Part shown: one piece after another, positions 24,727-32,840 of the stretch
Position numbering within the stretch: the stretch's first letter is position 1
Layout: the number at the start of each line of letters is the position of its first letter
Source: an uncultured Eubacteriales bacterium
GTDB taxonomy: Bacteria > Bacillota > Clostridia > Christensenellales > Aristaeellaceae
DNA length: 64,000 nucleotides
Direction of reading: 5' to 3'
Assembly (NCBI GenBank): GCA_900315675.1
Contig: OMZY01000003.1
Coordinates: 1-64,000 of the forward strand
Position numbers and translations under genes: made by a program
The notes under the pieces: generated by a model
Databases searched by the model: none
Told to the model about the DNA's origin: nothing
The model's input: the letters and a program-made list of their open reading frames with translations, nothing else

Positions 24727-25104
24727 ATGGCGAACAGTATTGTACAGACTCCCCTGGCACCGGCGGCGGTCGGCCCCTATTCCCAGGCAGTCCGCGCGGG
24801 AGCACTGCTGCTGACTTCAGGCCAGCTGGGACTGGATCCGGAAACCGGCGTCCTGCCGGAGAACCTGGAGGAACAGACAGGGCAGAGCCTGAAAAATATA
24901 GACGCGATCCTGACAGCTGCCGGGTACGCCCGGACGGACGTGGTGAAAACAACCGTCTTTATCCGGAACATGAACGATTTCGGCACCGTAAACCGGATCT
25001 ATGAAGCCTATTTCGGCGAGCATAAACCCGCCCGCTCCTGCGTTGAGGTATCCGCGCTTCCCAAGGGCGGCCTGGTGGAGATTGAAGCGATTGCTTCCAG
25101 ATAA
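24727..25104 (+). CDS. ridA: RidA family enamine/imine deaminase
   Basis: A 125-residue YjgF/YER057c/UK114 protein. PLAPAAVGPYSQAVRAG and the C-terminal KPARSCVEVSALPKGGLVEIEAIA are diagnostic, and the catalytic Arg is in ARSCVEV (about 105). RidA hydrolyses 2-aminoacrylate and similar enamines made by PLP enzymes, protecting them from damage. It is a cytosolic trimer. It is followed 40 nt later by an AhpD-like gene on the same transcript. Confidence 0.95.
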   Translation: MANSIVQTPLAPAAVGPYSQAVRAGALLLTSGQLGLDPETGVLPENLEEQTGQSLKNIDAILTAAGYARTDVVKTTVFIRNMNDFGTVNRIYEAYFGEHKPARSCVEVSALPKGGLVEIEAIASR

Positions 25105-25144
25105 AGAAATCCAGAGAGAACAGAAACAAGGACGGAATGACAGA

Positions 25145-25693
25145 ATGAAACCGATCATTTCCCTGGTTGAGCCGGAAAACGCTTCGGAAAAGGCCCGCGC
25201 GGCGGCGGAGGCCCATCTGGCCAAAGGATACCGCCTGACTAATGAAAAGAGAACCCTGCTGCACAATGCGGTGGCGTTCAACGCCCTGGAAGATATGAGC
25301 TACGCGGTCAGTGCGGAGATGAAAAAGTTTACCGGCAGCCGGGCGGCCAACCTATTCGAATACGCGATTTCCCTGGAGAACGACTGCCTGGTCTGCTCCA
25401 CCTACTACAGGAAAACCATGGCGGCCCTGGGTATTGAAGACCTGGACGCGGTGGAACTGACGGAGGATGAGGAGCTTCTGGTGGAGTATGCCCGGGCGAT
25501 TGTCCGGGACCGGAAGCATATTCCGGACGAGCTGTTTGAACGGCTGCTGGCGCGGTACGGGGAAGAAGGAATCGTGGTCATCACTACGATGGGCATGTTC
25601 ATGATCGGGAACAACTACTTCAATGATATTCTGCGGGTACAGTCCGAGTTCCTGACGCCGTCCGGCGACAGTACGGGCGGGGAGAAGGCCTGA
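25145..25693 (+). CDS. Carboxymuconolactone decarboxylase / AhpD-like protein
   Basis: A 182-residue helical protein of the CMD/AhpD superfamily. The CxxC pair is in SLENDCLVCSTYYRKTMAALGI (residues about 77-98). The usual AhpD motif ExxxCxxCxxxH lacks its histidine here (Tyr in its place), so peroxidase activity is uncertain. The rest of the fold (LFEYAISLE, VEYARAIVRD) is regular. It is co-transcribed with ridA and closed by a terminator. The ribosome site is weak (ACAAGGACGG). Confidence 0.83.
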   Translation: MKPIISLVEPENASEKARAAAEAHLAKGYRLTNEKRTLLHNAVAFNALEDMSYAVSAEMKKFTGSRAANLFEYAISLENDCLVCSTYYRKTMAALGIEDLDAVELTEDEELLVEYARAIVRDRKHIPDELFERLLARYGEEGIVVITTMGMFMIGNNYFNDILRVQSEFLTPSGDSTGGEKA

Positions 25694-25702
25694 GAGATCA
25701 AA

Positions 25703-25734
25703 ACATCGGATCCGGATGAATCCGGTGTTTTTTT
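25703..25734 (+). terminator. Terminator after ridA-AhpD-like operon
   Basis: Stem ACATCGGAT/ATCCGGTGT (one G-U), loop CCGGATGA, tail of seven T. Confidence 0.85.
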
Positions 25735-25850
25735 ATACCGTTTATTGACAGGTTTTTATGGGATTATCCTTATGTTCGCCTTTCTATCCCGGAGGACACA
25801 TGGTAAAATGGGAACAGTTATCTGCATCCGAAGGAGGAAGAGACAACAAC

Positions 25851-26366
25851 ATGGAACTTGCGAAAAACCTGGAGACGCCGAGACTGGTGATCCGGTCCTG
25901 TCGGAAAACGGATACAGACTTTATCCTTTCGATCTGGGGAGACCGGGAGAACGGGAAGTTTATGACTACCGCGGCCAGTGAAAACGTGGATGAGAAATAC
26001 CTGGAGGCGATAGAGGGCCTGTCAGATGATCCGGACGGGTACAATATGATCATAGAACTGAAGGAAAGCGGTGCGCCTGTGGGAACGTGCTGTGCCTATC
26101 CGGAAAACGGCAACTATGATATCGGCTACAGCATTGCCAAAGAACACTGGAAGGAAGGCCTGGGAACCGAGATGATCGGAGCGCTGCTCCAATGGATCAG
26201 GGCGGAAGGCGGGAAATCCGTTTCGGGCGAAGTGGCGGACGACAACAAAGCGTCCGTGGCGCTGCTGCATAAATTCGGATTTACGGAAGGCCGGAAAACC
26301 CGGTATAAAAAAGTGGGAGAAGAGACCTGGTTTGACGCCCATATCCTGCAGCTTGAGCTGGAATGA
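25851..26366 (+). CDS. GNAT family N-acetyltransferase (RimJ/RimL type)
   Basis: A 171-residue GNAT protein. The start LETPRLVIRSCRKTD is typical of the RimJ/RimL/SpeG-like branch. The acetyl-CoA loop is IAKEHWKEGLGTEMIGALLQW (about 97-117), followed by VADDNKASVALLHKFGF. GAAGGAGGAAGAG precedes the ATG at 25851. It is cytosolic. The acceptor is unknown. It stands alone, 82 nt before the metallophosphoesterase gene. Confidence 0.9.
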   Translation: MELAKNLETPRLVIRSCRKTDTDFILSIWGDRENGKFMTTAASENVDEKYLEAIEGLSDDPDGYNMIIELKESGAPVGTCCAYPENGNYDIGYSIAKEHWKEGLGTEMIGALLQWIRAEGGKSVSGEVADDNKASVALLHKFGFTEGRKTRYKKVGEETWFDAHILQLELE

Positions 26367-26448
26367 ACGCAACCGGACGGACGCGGCAAAGAAGGATGCG
26401 GCAGAAAAACAAAACGCAGGAATACGCGGAGATTGAGGAGACAGGCTG

Positions 26449-27147
26449 ATGAAAATTGTGCTTTTAGCGGATCTTCACGGGAATATGACCGCCACCGAGG
26501 CAATGGAACGCGAACTGGATCAAATCAAACCGGACGATATCTGGTTTCTGGGAGACGCCGTGGGGAAGGGACCTGAAAGCGATAAAACCTGCGACTGGGT
26601 CAGGAATCACTGCCGGCACTGGATCGCCGGGAACTGGGACCGGGGACTGAGCATGTATCCGGAGTACAACGAATTCTATAACAGACAGGTCGGGCCGGAA
26701 CGCCGGGAATGGCTGGATTCGCTGCCGCTGGAAGATGAACTGGAAATCAGCGGTTTCCGTTTCCGGCTTGTTCACGGCCGTTTTCTGGATCTGCTGTACC
26801 TGAGTTTTGATCCGGATGAAAAGCTTCGGGAAGGGTTCCGTTTTCATGACGGCAGGCCTGACGCAACCGGCCTGATCTGCGCGGACAGCCACAGGCCTTT
26901 TATCCGGCCGCTGGTAGGCGGATATGCCCTGAATACGGGCAGCGTTGGCAATAACCTGAGCCTGGCGAGGGCACACGCGCTGCTGCTGGAAGGTGAAGCC
27001 GGGACAGAACCCGCGCCGCTGCGTATTACGACACTGTCCGTTCCCTACGATAACCGTAAAGCAGCTGAACGAGCGGAGCTTTATCCTGATCTGCCCAACA
27101 AGGAAGCCTATCAGAGAGAAGTGCTGACAGGTGAATACTCCCGGTAA
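26449..27147 (+). CDS. Metallophosphoesterase (YfcE/MJ0936-like)
   Basis: A 232-residue calcineurin-like phosphoesterase. The metal-binding motifs are DLHGN (residues 8-12), GDAVGKGP (about 35-42), GNWD (about 61-64) and a late LNTGSVGN. The GDAVGKGP form groups it with the DUF2437/YfcE-like phosphodiesterases and protein-phosphatase relatives. GGAG stands a few nt before the ATG. It lies 47 nt before the radical SAM gene in the same direction. Confidence 0.9.
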   Translation: MKIVLLADLHGNMTATEAMERELDQIKPDDIWFLGDAVGKGPESDKTCDWVRNHCRHWIAGNWDRGLSMYPEYNEFYNRQVGPERREWLDSLPLEDELEISGFRFRLVHGRFLDLLYLSFDPDEKLREGFRFHDGRPDATGLICADSHRPFIRPLVGGYALNTGSVGNNLSLARAHALLLEGEAGTEPAPLRITTLSVPYDNRKAAERAELYPDLPNKEAYQREVLTGEYSR

Positions 27148-27194
27148 AGGGCAGGCATGAGTATTCCGCTCCGGCGGAAAGAAAGGGTACTGAT

Positions 27195-28073
27195 ATGCAT
27201 TTTACGGAAGTAAAAGGGATTCTGACCGGCGGAAAAGGCCGTTACGGGATGAACCTCTACCGCGGATGTTCCCATGGCTGCATATACTGTGACAGCCGGA
27301 GCAAATGCTATCAGTTTACTCACGCGTTTGAAGACATTGAAGTGAAGCAGAACGCGCCGGAACTGCTGGAGCAGGCCCTGAAATCAAAACGGCAGAAGTC
27401 GATGATCGGAACCGGATCCATGTCGGATCCCTATATGCACTGTGAGGAACAGCTGGGACTGACCCGGAAGTGCCTGGAGATTATCTGCAAATACGGTTTC
27501 GGCGCGGCAGTGCAGACCAAGTCCGACCGGATTCTGCGGGATATGGACCTGCTGGAGGAAATCAACCGGAAGGCAAAATGCGTAGTCCAGATGACGCTGA
27601 CCACCTGGGACGAAAAACTGTGCGGAATCCTGGAACCGAATGTGTGCAATACCCAGAGGCGCGTGGAAGTGCTGGAAGAGATGCGGAAGCGGGGAATTCC
27701 CACGGTCGTCTGGATGACGCCGATCCTGCCGTTTATCAATGACACAGAAGAAAACATCCGGGCGATCCTGGAAGCCTGCGCACGGGTGAAGGTGAAAGGG
27801 ATCATTTGCTTTGATATGGGGCTTACGCTCCGCGAGGGAGACCGGGAATACTATTATGCTGCGCTGGATAGGCATTTTCCGGGACTGAAGGAAAAGTATA
27901 TCAGGACATACGGGAATGCTTACGAAGTGCCCAGCCCGAACCGGGAACCGCTGATGCGCCTGTTCCGGACATTCTGCAGGGAACACGGAATGATGTACAG
28001 ACCGGATGAGTGCTTCGATTATATGAGTACGCTTCCGGACAGGTTTCAGCAGATGACTTTTCTGGAAGCTTAA
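27195..28073 (+). CDS. Radical SAM protein, SPL/Rv2578c-like
   Basis: A 292-residue radical SAM enzyme. The iron-sulfur cluster site is C25-x3-C29-x2-C32 in YRGCSHGCIYCDSR. The GTGSMSDPYMHCEEQLGLTR block and the VQMTLTTWDEKL segment match the spore-photoproduct-lyase-like group of uncharacterised SAM proteins. It has no C-terminal Cys cluster, so it is not a SPASM enzyme. The substrate is unknown. It ends 30 nt before the nucleotidyltransferase-methyltransferase fusion. Confidence 0.88.
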   Translation: MHFTEVKGILTGGKGRYGMNLYRGCSHGCIYCDSRSKCYQFTHAFEDIEVKQNAPELLEQALKSKRQKSMIGTGSMSDPYMHCEEQLGLTRKCLEIICKYGFGAAVQTKSDRILRDMDLLEEINRKAKCVVQMTLTTWDEKLCGILEPNVCNTQRRVEVLEEMRKRGIPTVVWMTPILPFINDTEENIRAILEACARVKVKGIICFDMGLTLREGDREYYYAALDRHFPGLKEKYIRTYGNAYEVPSPNREPLMRLFRTFCREHGMMYRPDECFDYMSTLPDRFQQMTFLEA

Positions 28074-28102
28074 GCGGCAATGTACAACGAGGAGCAGTAT
28101 TG

Positions 28103-29137
28103 ATGAATAAAGCGGAAATGACGGCAAAACTGAAAGCGTTCCCGTATGATCCGGCGGAATACTGGGTGATTACCGGCGGCGCAATGGTCCTGTACGGAAT
28201 CCGGGAGGAGACCGCTGATATCGACCTGGGCTGTACAACAGCCCTGGCGGAACGGCTGGAGCAGGAAGGATACCTGTACAAGGTCACATCCGACGGGAAC
28301 CGGTGGTTCAAAATCGGAGATGATATTGAAGTCTTTGAAAACTGGCTGTATGACACAACCGAACAGATCTGCGGCATTCCGGTGATTTCGCTGCAGGGCC
28401 TGATTGAAATGAAAAAACAGATCGGCAGAGAAAAGGATTTCCGGGATATCCGCCTGATCAGGGATTATCTTGCCCGCAACGGAAAACCCGGGGAAAGGAA
28501 CGAGAAAAATCCCTGGGAAGAGATCAGCCTGGACGACTATGAAAACCATATGAGCCTGGATTCCGTGAGACAGCTTCAGACGATGAACGCCATGATGAAG
28601 GAACAGTTTGAAGCTTATCCGGTGCAAACGGCCATGGTACTGGGTGTGGCCGGAGGCAACGGTATCGAACATGCCCGGCCGGAGAAATACCGGACCGTAT
28701 ACTGCGTGGATATCAACGAAGTGTATCTGCAGGCGGTGAGGGAACGGTTTGCCCGCCAGCCTGCCGTGCAGTGTCTGCGGGCCGACCTGACGGAAGAGGC
28801 GGACAGGCTGCCCCGGGCGGAGCTGGTGATTGCCAATCTGCTGATTGAATACATCGGCTATCCGGCTTTTACGAAAGTGATCCGGAAGGTTGATCCGGAC
28901 TGTGTGTCCTGCGTCATTCAGATCAATACGGACGAAAAAAACTGGGTTTCCGATTCTCCCTATCTTCACGCGTTTGACGGCCTGGACCGGATCCATCACC
29001 AGATGGAAGAAGACGCGCTGACGGCCGAAATGAAGCAGGCCGGTTACGAACCGGTTCTGCGGAAGGCGGAGGCTTTGCCGAACGGGAAGGCGCTGGTCCG
29101 GCTGGATTACCGGAGGACGGTCCGGCGGGAATGGTAA
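28103..29137 (+). CDS. MNT-like nucleotidyltransferase domain fused to a SAM methyltransferase
   Basis: A 344-residue protein with two parts. Residues 1-125 look like a minimal nucleotidyltransferase (WVITGGAMVLYGIREETADIDLG; GG...DxD, then LEVFENW-like and KKQIGREKDFRDIRLI, the usual layout of AbiEii/DUF6036-type proteins). Residues about 150-344 are a class I SAM methyltransferase (motif I VLGVAGGNGIEHA, then YCVDINEVYLQAVRERF and LVIANLLIEYIG). The start at 28103 follows AACGAGGAG. It is downstream of the radical SAM gene. Such a pair in one chain is unusual; the substrate is unknown. Confidence 0.78.
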   Translation: MNKAEMTAKLKAFPYDPAEYWVITGGAMVLYGIREETADIDLGCTTALAERLEQEGYLYKVTSDGNRWFKIGDDIEVFENWLYDTTEQICGIPVISLQGLIEMKKQIGREKDFRDIRLIRDYLARNGKPGERNEKNPWEEISLDDYENHMSLDSVRQLQTMNAMMKEQFEAYPVQTAMVLGVAGGNGIEHARPEKYRTVYCVDINEVYLQAVRERFARQPAVQCLRADLTEEADRLPRAELVIANLLIEYIGYPAFTKVIRKVDPDCVSCVIQINTDEKNWVSDSPYLHAFDGLDRIHHQMEEDALTAEMKQAGYEPVLRKAEALPNGKALVRLDYRRTVRREW

Positions 29138-29171
29138 AAAACGATCCGGATGTATTTTTTTGTATTTCCCC

Positions 29172-29199
29172 TTGACGGGAAAAAAGAAAATGATAATAT
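29172..29199 (+). promoter_or_regulatory. Extended -10 promoter of the polyamine operon
   Basis: TTGACG (29172-29177), 16-nt spacer ending in TGA, TAATAT (29194-29199). The TG of an extended -10 is at 29191-29192. Transcription would begin near 29206, giving a leader of about 436 nt. Confidence 0.75.
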
Positions 29200-29205
29200 A
29201 GTGCC

Positions 29206-29641
29206 AGTGCTTTCCTGAGAGAGGCAGGAAAGAAGGAATATTAAGACAAGGTGATCCAGTCATCAGCGTCTTAAGCAATTTACGGGACCACTCCGATGAG
29301 GAGTCGAGGCCATACGGACAGCCGGGTCCACTGCCGATGGGCGGTTTCCGCCCCTATTGATTGAGTTAAAAGCTCAGTTTTATAAGTTGGTTACTTTATA
29401 ACCGAAATGCGTAATTCGCGCAAACTTGTGAAATGGTCAATAAGAGTAGTAAAAGTAAGTATTGCTATATAGACTCTGTATACCGAGCACCACAGATATT
29501 CCGTTCCAGCCCTCTTTACCGCTGCGGAGGCGGCGGGCAGAAATGCCTGCATGCCGCGTGAACGGTACAGGAACCAGACTGCATGTGGACAATAACGCAA
29601 GTTGTGTGATTACAGCTTGCGTTTTTTGTTTGAGGTGGAGT
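29206..29641 (+). promoter_or_regulatory. Long structured leader of the polyamine operon (candidate riboswitch or attenuator)
   Basis: No gene fits this 436 nt. It contains successive hairpins: CTTTCCT/AGGAAAG (29210-29232); TTAAGAC/GTCTTAA enclosing TGAT/ATCA (29242-29274); a three-way junction closed by GGACC/GGTCC that holds ACTCC/GGAGT and GGC/GCC arms (29284-29332); GGGCGG/CCGCCC (29340-29354); GGTTA/TAACC (29384-29402); and a nested stem TACCG/CGGTA, GCGGC/GCCGC, GCAG/CTGC (29518-29566). It ends in an intrinsic terminator just before the first start codon. It fits no riboswitch class I can recall; T-box and lysine-box signatures are absent. Confidence 0.6.
29594..29631 (+). terminator. 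Attenuator-type terminator ahead of the polyamine operon
   Basis: Stem AACGCAAG/CTTGCGTT with a 14-nt loop and tail TTTTGTTT ends 10 nt before the ATG of the decarboxylase, with the ribosome site GAGGTGGAG directly after it. A terminator in this place must be conditional for the operon to be expressed. Confidence 0.8.
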
Positions 29642-31168
29642 ATGGGCAAGTACTTGTACGACCAGTCCCGGGCACCCATTTATGAGGCGCTGGAGCGCTT
29701 CCGCGAAATGCGGGTGGTGCCCTTTGACGTGCCGGGACACAAACACGGGAAAGGCAATCCTGAACTGACCGCGTTCCTTGGGGAAAAGTGCGTGGGCGTG
29801 GACGTGAACAGCATGAAACCGCTGGATAACCTGTGCCATCCCGTGTCCGTGATCCGGGAAGCGGAAATCCTGGCGGCGGACGCCTTCGGCGCGGCCAACG
29901 CGTTCCTGATGGTGGGCGGAACCACCAGCTCCGTGCAGAGCATGGTGCTTTCCTGCTGCAAGCGGGGCGAGAAGATCATCCTGCCGCGCAATGTGCACCG
30001 GAGCGTGATCAACGCGCTGGTGCTGTGCGGCGCGGTGCCGGTCTATGTGAACCCGGATGTGGACAGGAAGCTGGGGATCTCCCTGGGCATGAGCGTGGAA
30101 CAGGTACGGAAGGCAATCCTGGAGAACCCGGACGCGGTGGCAGTGCTGGTGAACAACCCTACCTATTACGGGGTGTGCAGCGACCTGCGCACGATTGTGA
30201 AGCTGGCCCACGAGGCCGGGATGCTGTGCCTGGCGGACGAGGCCCACGGCACCCACTTTTACTTCGGCGACGGCATGCCGGTGACCGCCATGGAAGCCGG
30301 CGCGGATATGGCGGCGGTTTCCATGCACAAGAGCGGCGGAAGCCTGACCCAGTCCAGCCTGCTGCTGACCGGGGAACGGGTGAATGCCGGCCATGTGCGC
30401 CAGATCATCAACCTGACCCAAACCACCTCCGGCAGCTACCTGCTGATGTCCAGCCTGGATATCAGCCGCCGGAACCTGGCCCAGCGCGGAAAAACCGTGT
30501 TCCGCAAGGTATCGGAAATGGCGGAGTACGCCCGGGAAGAGATTAACGCGGTCGGCGGATACTATGCCTACGGCCGGGAACTGATCAACGGAGACTCCAT
30601 CTATGATTTCGATCCGACCAAGCTGAGCGTGCATACCCGTGATATCGGCCTGGCGGGCATTGAGGTGTATGACATCCTGCGGGATGAATATGATATCCAG
30701 ATTGAGTTCGGGGACATCGGCAATATCCTGGCCTATCTGTCCATCGGCGACCGGATGCAGGAGCTGGAACGCCTGGTGAGCGCCCTGGCGGAGATCAAAC
30801 GGCGGTACATGAAGGATCCCTACGGCCTGCTGAGCCAGGAATACATTGCCCCCGAAGTGGTATACAGCCCGCAGGAGGCTTTCTACGCGGACAAGAAGAG
30901 CGTGCCGCTGAGCGAAAGCGAGGGCTATATCTGCAGTGAGTTTGTGATGTGCTATCCTCCGGGAATCCCGATCCTGGCTCCCGGGGAGCGGATTACCAAG
31001 GAAATCCTTGACTATATCGTCTATGCCAAGGCGAAGGGATGTTCCGTGACGGGACCGGAAGACCCGATGATCGAGCATATCAACATCATCAGGGAGGAGG
31101 AGAAGTTTTCATGGAACTCTGGTTCAGCGAATGCCATGCCCCGGATGTTAAGCACAGCCTGCGTGTAA
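29642..31168 (+). CDS. speA: Orn/Lys/Arg decarboxylase (class III PLP fold), probable arginine decarboxylase
   Basis: A 508-residue PLP enzyme of the aspartate-aminotransferase-fold decarboxylases. PFDVPGHKHGKG (about 28-39), the LADEAHGTHFYF block and the PLP lysine in VSMHKSGGSLTQSS (Lys near 229) are conserved. With an agmatinase-family gene two positions downstream, arginine is the most likely substrate (product agmatine), although lysine or ornithine cannot be excluded from sequence. The last ~20 residues overlap the start of the next gene by 58 nt in another frame and look like an added tail after IEHINIIREEE. It starts 10 nt after a terminator hairpin, so it is probably attenuated. Confidence 0.9.
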   Translation: MGKYLYDQSRAPIYEALERFREMRVVPFDVPGHKHGKGNPELTAFLGEKCVGVDVNSMKPLDNLCHPVSVIREAEILAADAFGAANAFLMVGGTTSSVQSMVLSCCKRGEKIILPRNVHRSVINALVLCGAVPVYVNPDVDRKLGISLGMSVEQVRKAILENPDAVAVLVNNPTYYGVCSDLRTIVKLAHEAGMLCLADEAHGTHFYFGDGMPVTAMEAGADMAAVSMHKSGGSLTQSSLLLTGERVNAGHVRQIINLTQTTSGSYLLMSSLDISRRNLAQRGKTVFRKVSEMAEYAREEINAVGGYYAYGRELINGDSIYDFDPTKLSVHTRDIGLAGIEVYDILRDEYDIQIEFGDIGNILAYLSIGDRMQELERLVSALAEIKRRYMKDPYGLLSQEYIAPEVVYSPQEAFYADKKSVPLSESEGYICSEFVMCYPPGIPILAPGERITKEILDYIVYAKAKGCSVTGPEDPMIEHINIIREEEKFSWNSGSANAMPRMLSTACV

Positions 31169-31965
31169 ACAGGCACCTGTATTCCGGACGGAGCGAATAC
31201 CAGCAGATTGATATCTTCGACACCCCTGAGTTCGGAAGGGTGCTGGCCCTGGACGGAAACGTGATGCTGACGGAACGGGATGAATTCATCTACGACGAGA
31301 TGATCACCCACATTCCCATGTCCGTGCACAAGCACGTAAAGGATATCCTGGTGATCGGCGCCGGGGACGGCGGCGTGGTGAAGGAGCTTACCCGCTACGA
31401 TACCGTGGAACGCATCGACCTGGTGGAAATGGACGGACAGGTGATAGAAGCCTGCCGGACCTGGCTGCCGGAGAATGCCTGCAAGCTGGATGACAGCCGC
31501 GTACATATTTATTTTGACAACGCGCTGCGGTTTATCCGCAGATGCACGGATGAATATGACCTGATCATTGTGGACTCCAACGATCCCTTCGGCCCCTCCG
31601 AGGGCTACTTCACCCGGGAGTTTTACGGCATCTGCTACAACGCCCTGCATGAGGACGGGATCATGGTGAACCAGCAGGGCAGCCCGTTCTACAAGCATGA
31701 CGCGGAGGCCATGCAGCGGAGCCATAAGCGGATCGTGAACACGTTCCCGATCAGCCGGGTATACCAGGCGCATATCCCGACCTACGCGGCGGGCTACTGG
31801 CTGTTCGGCTTTGCGAGCAAAAAGTATCACCCGATTGAGGATTTTGACGAGGAACACTGGAAGAGCCTGCACCTGAGTACGAAGTACTATACGACCAAGC
31901 TGCACATTGGCTCGTTCTATCTGCCGGCTTACCTGGAGAAAATGCTTGAGGAGGTGGAGGCATGA
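31111..31965 (+). CDS. speE: Spermidine synthase / aminopropyltransferase family
   Basis: A 284-residue SpeE-family enzyme. The N-terminal beta sheet (SEYQQIDIFDTPEFGRVLALDGNVMLTERDEFIYDEMI) and the SAM-type Rossmann motif VIGAGDGGVVKEL (about 81-93) are present. The loop DSNDPFGPSEGYF replaces the usual DSTDPVGP. Aminopropyltransferases need decarboxylated AdoMet, but no AdoMet decarboxylase (speD) is in the window. It could use putrescine or agmatine. GGGAGGAGGAG precedes the ATG inside the end of the decarboxylase gene, and the stop overlaps the next start (ATGA), so translation is coupled. Confidence 0.92.
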   Translation: MELWFSECHAPDVKHSLRVNRHLYSGRSEYQQIDIFDTPEFGRVLALDGNVMLTERDEFIYDEMITHIPMSVHKHVKDILVIGAGDGGVVKELTRYDTVERIDLVEMDGQVIEACRTWLPENACKLDDSRVHIYFDNALRFIRRCTDEYDLIIVDSNDPFGPSEGYFTREFYGICYNALHEDGIMVNQQGSPFYKHDAEAMQRSHKRIVNTFPISRVYQAHIPTYAAGYWLFGFASKKYHPIEDFDEEHWKSLHLSTKYYTTKLHIGSFYLPAYLEKMLEEVEA

Positions 31966-32816
31966 ACCGGAATATTGAGACCTTTATCGGATGCGACGGG
32001 GATTATGATTACGCGCGGATCGTCCTGTTCGGCGCCCCGTTTGATTCCACGACGAGCTTCCGGCCGGGCGCGCGGTTCGGTTCTTCTGCCATCCGCCATG
32101 AAAGCTTCGGGCTGGAAACCTACAGCCCCTACCAGGATAAGGACCTGACGGATATCAAGGTGTTTGACTGCGGGGATCTGGAGCTTTGCTTCGGCCCCGC
32201 GGAAGCGGCCCTGAAGGACATTGAGGAAAAAGCCGGGGAGATCCTGTTTGACGGCAAAATGCCCTTCCTGATCGGGGGCGAGCATCTGGTGACCCTGGGC
32301 GCTGTCCGGGCAGTGGCCGAGAGGTATCCGGGCATGCATATCATCCATTTTGACGCCCACGCGGACCTGCGGGACGATTACCTGGGCGCACAGCTGAGCC
32401 ATGCCTGCGTGATGCGGCGCTGCCACGAGCTGACGGGCGACGGGAAGATCCACCAGTTCTGCATTCGCAGCGGGGACAAGGCGGAATTCGCCTTCGCCAG
32501 AGCGCATACGGACATGCATAAGTTCAACTTTGACGGACTGAAGGAACTGACGGCGAGGCTGGCTGAGGAGCATACACCGGTTTACCTGACGGTGGACCTG
32601 GATTGCCTGGATCCGGCGCTGTTTTGCGGAACGGGCACGCCGGAGGCGGGAGGCGTGAGCTTTACGGAACTGCTGGGCGCGATCCTGACAGTGGGCAAGT
32701 GCAATATCGTGGGGGCAGATGTGAATGAACTGGCTCCCATGCTGGACGCCAGCGGCGCGTCCACAGCGGCAGCCTGCAAGATTGTGCGGGAAATGCTGCT
32801 GGCTATCTATCGATAA
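31962..32816 (+). CDS. speB: Agmatinase family ureohydrolase
   Basis: A 284-residue arginase-fold enzyme. The binuclear manganese site is intact: GGEH (about 108), HFDAHADLRDDY (about 128-139) and DLDCLDPA (about 212-219). It would release urea from agmatine to give putrescine, or from aminopropylagmatine to give spermidine. Overlap ATGA with speE. The N-terminus MNRNIETFIGCDGDYDYARIVLFGAPFD is typical of clostridial agmatinases. The position between SpeE and the carboxynorspermidine-type genes leaves both substrates open. Confidence 0.92.
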   Translation: MNRNIETFIGCDGDYDYARIVLFGAPFDSTTSFRPGARFGSSAIRHESFGLETYSPYQDKDLTDIKVFDCGDLELCFGPAEAALKDIEEKAGEILFDGKMPFLIGGEHLVTLGAVRAVAERYPGMHIIHFDAHADLRDDYLGAQLSHACVMRRCHELTGDGKIHQFCIRSGDKAEFAFARAHTDMHKFNFDGLKELTARLAEEHTPVYLTVDLDCLDPALFCGTGTPEAGGVSFTELLGAILTVGKCNIVGADVNELAPMLDASGASTAAACKIVREMLLAIYR

Positions 32817-32840
32817 AAGGAAAAACAGGAGGATTCAGAA

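Noticed and set aside
29206..29641. T-box, lysine riboswitch, hammerhead or RNase P RNA in the polyamine leader
   Set aside because: The T-box GGGTGG-ACC core, L-box conserved blocks, the CTGATGA/GAAA hammerhead core and the GAGGAAAGTC motif of RNase P RNA are all absent.
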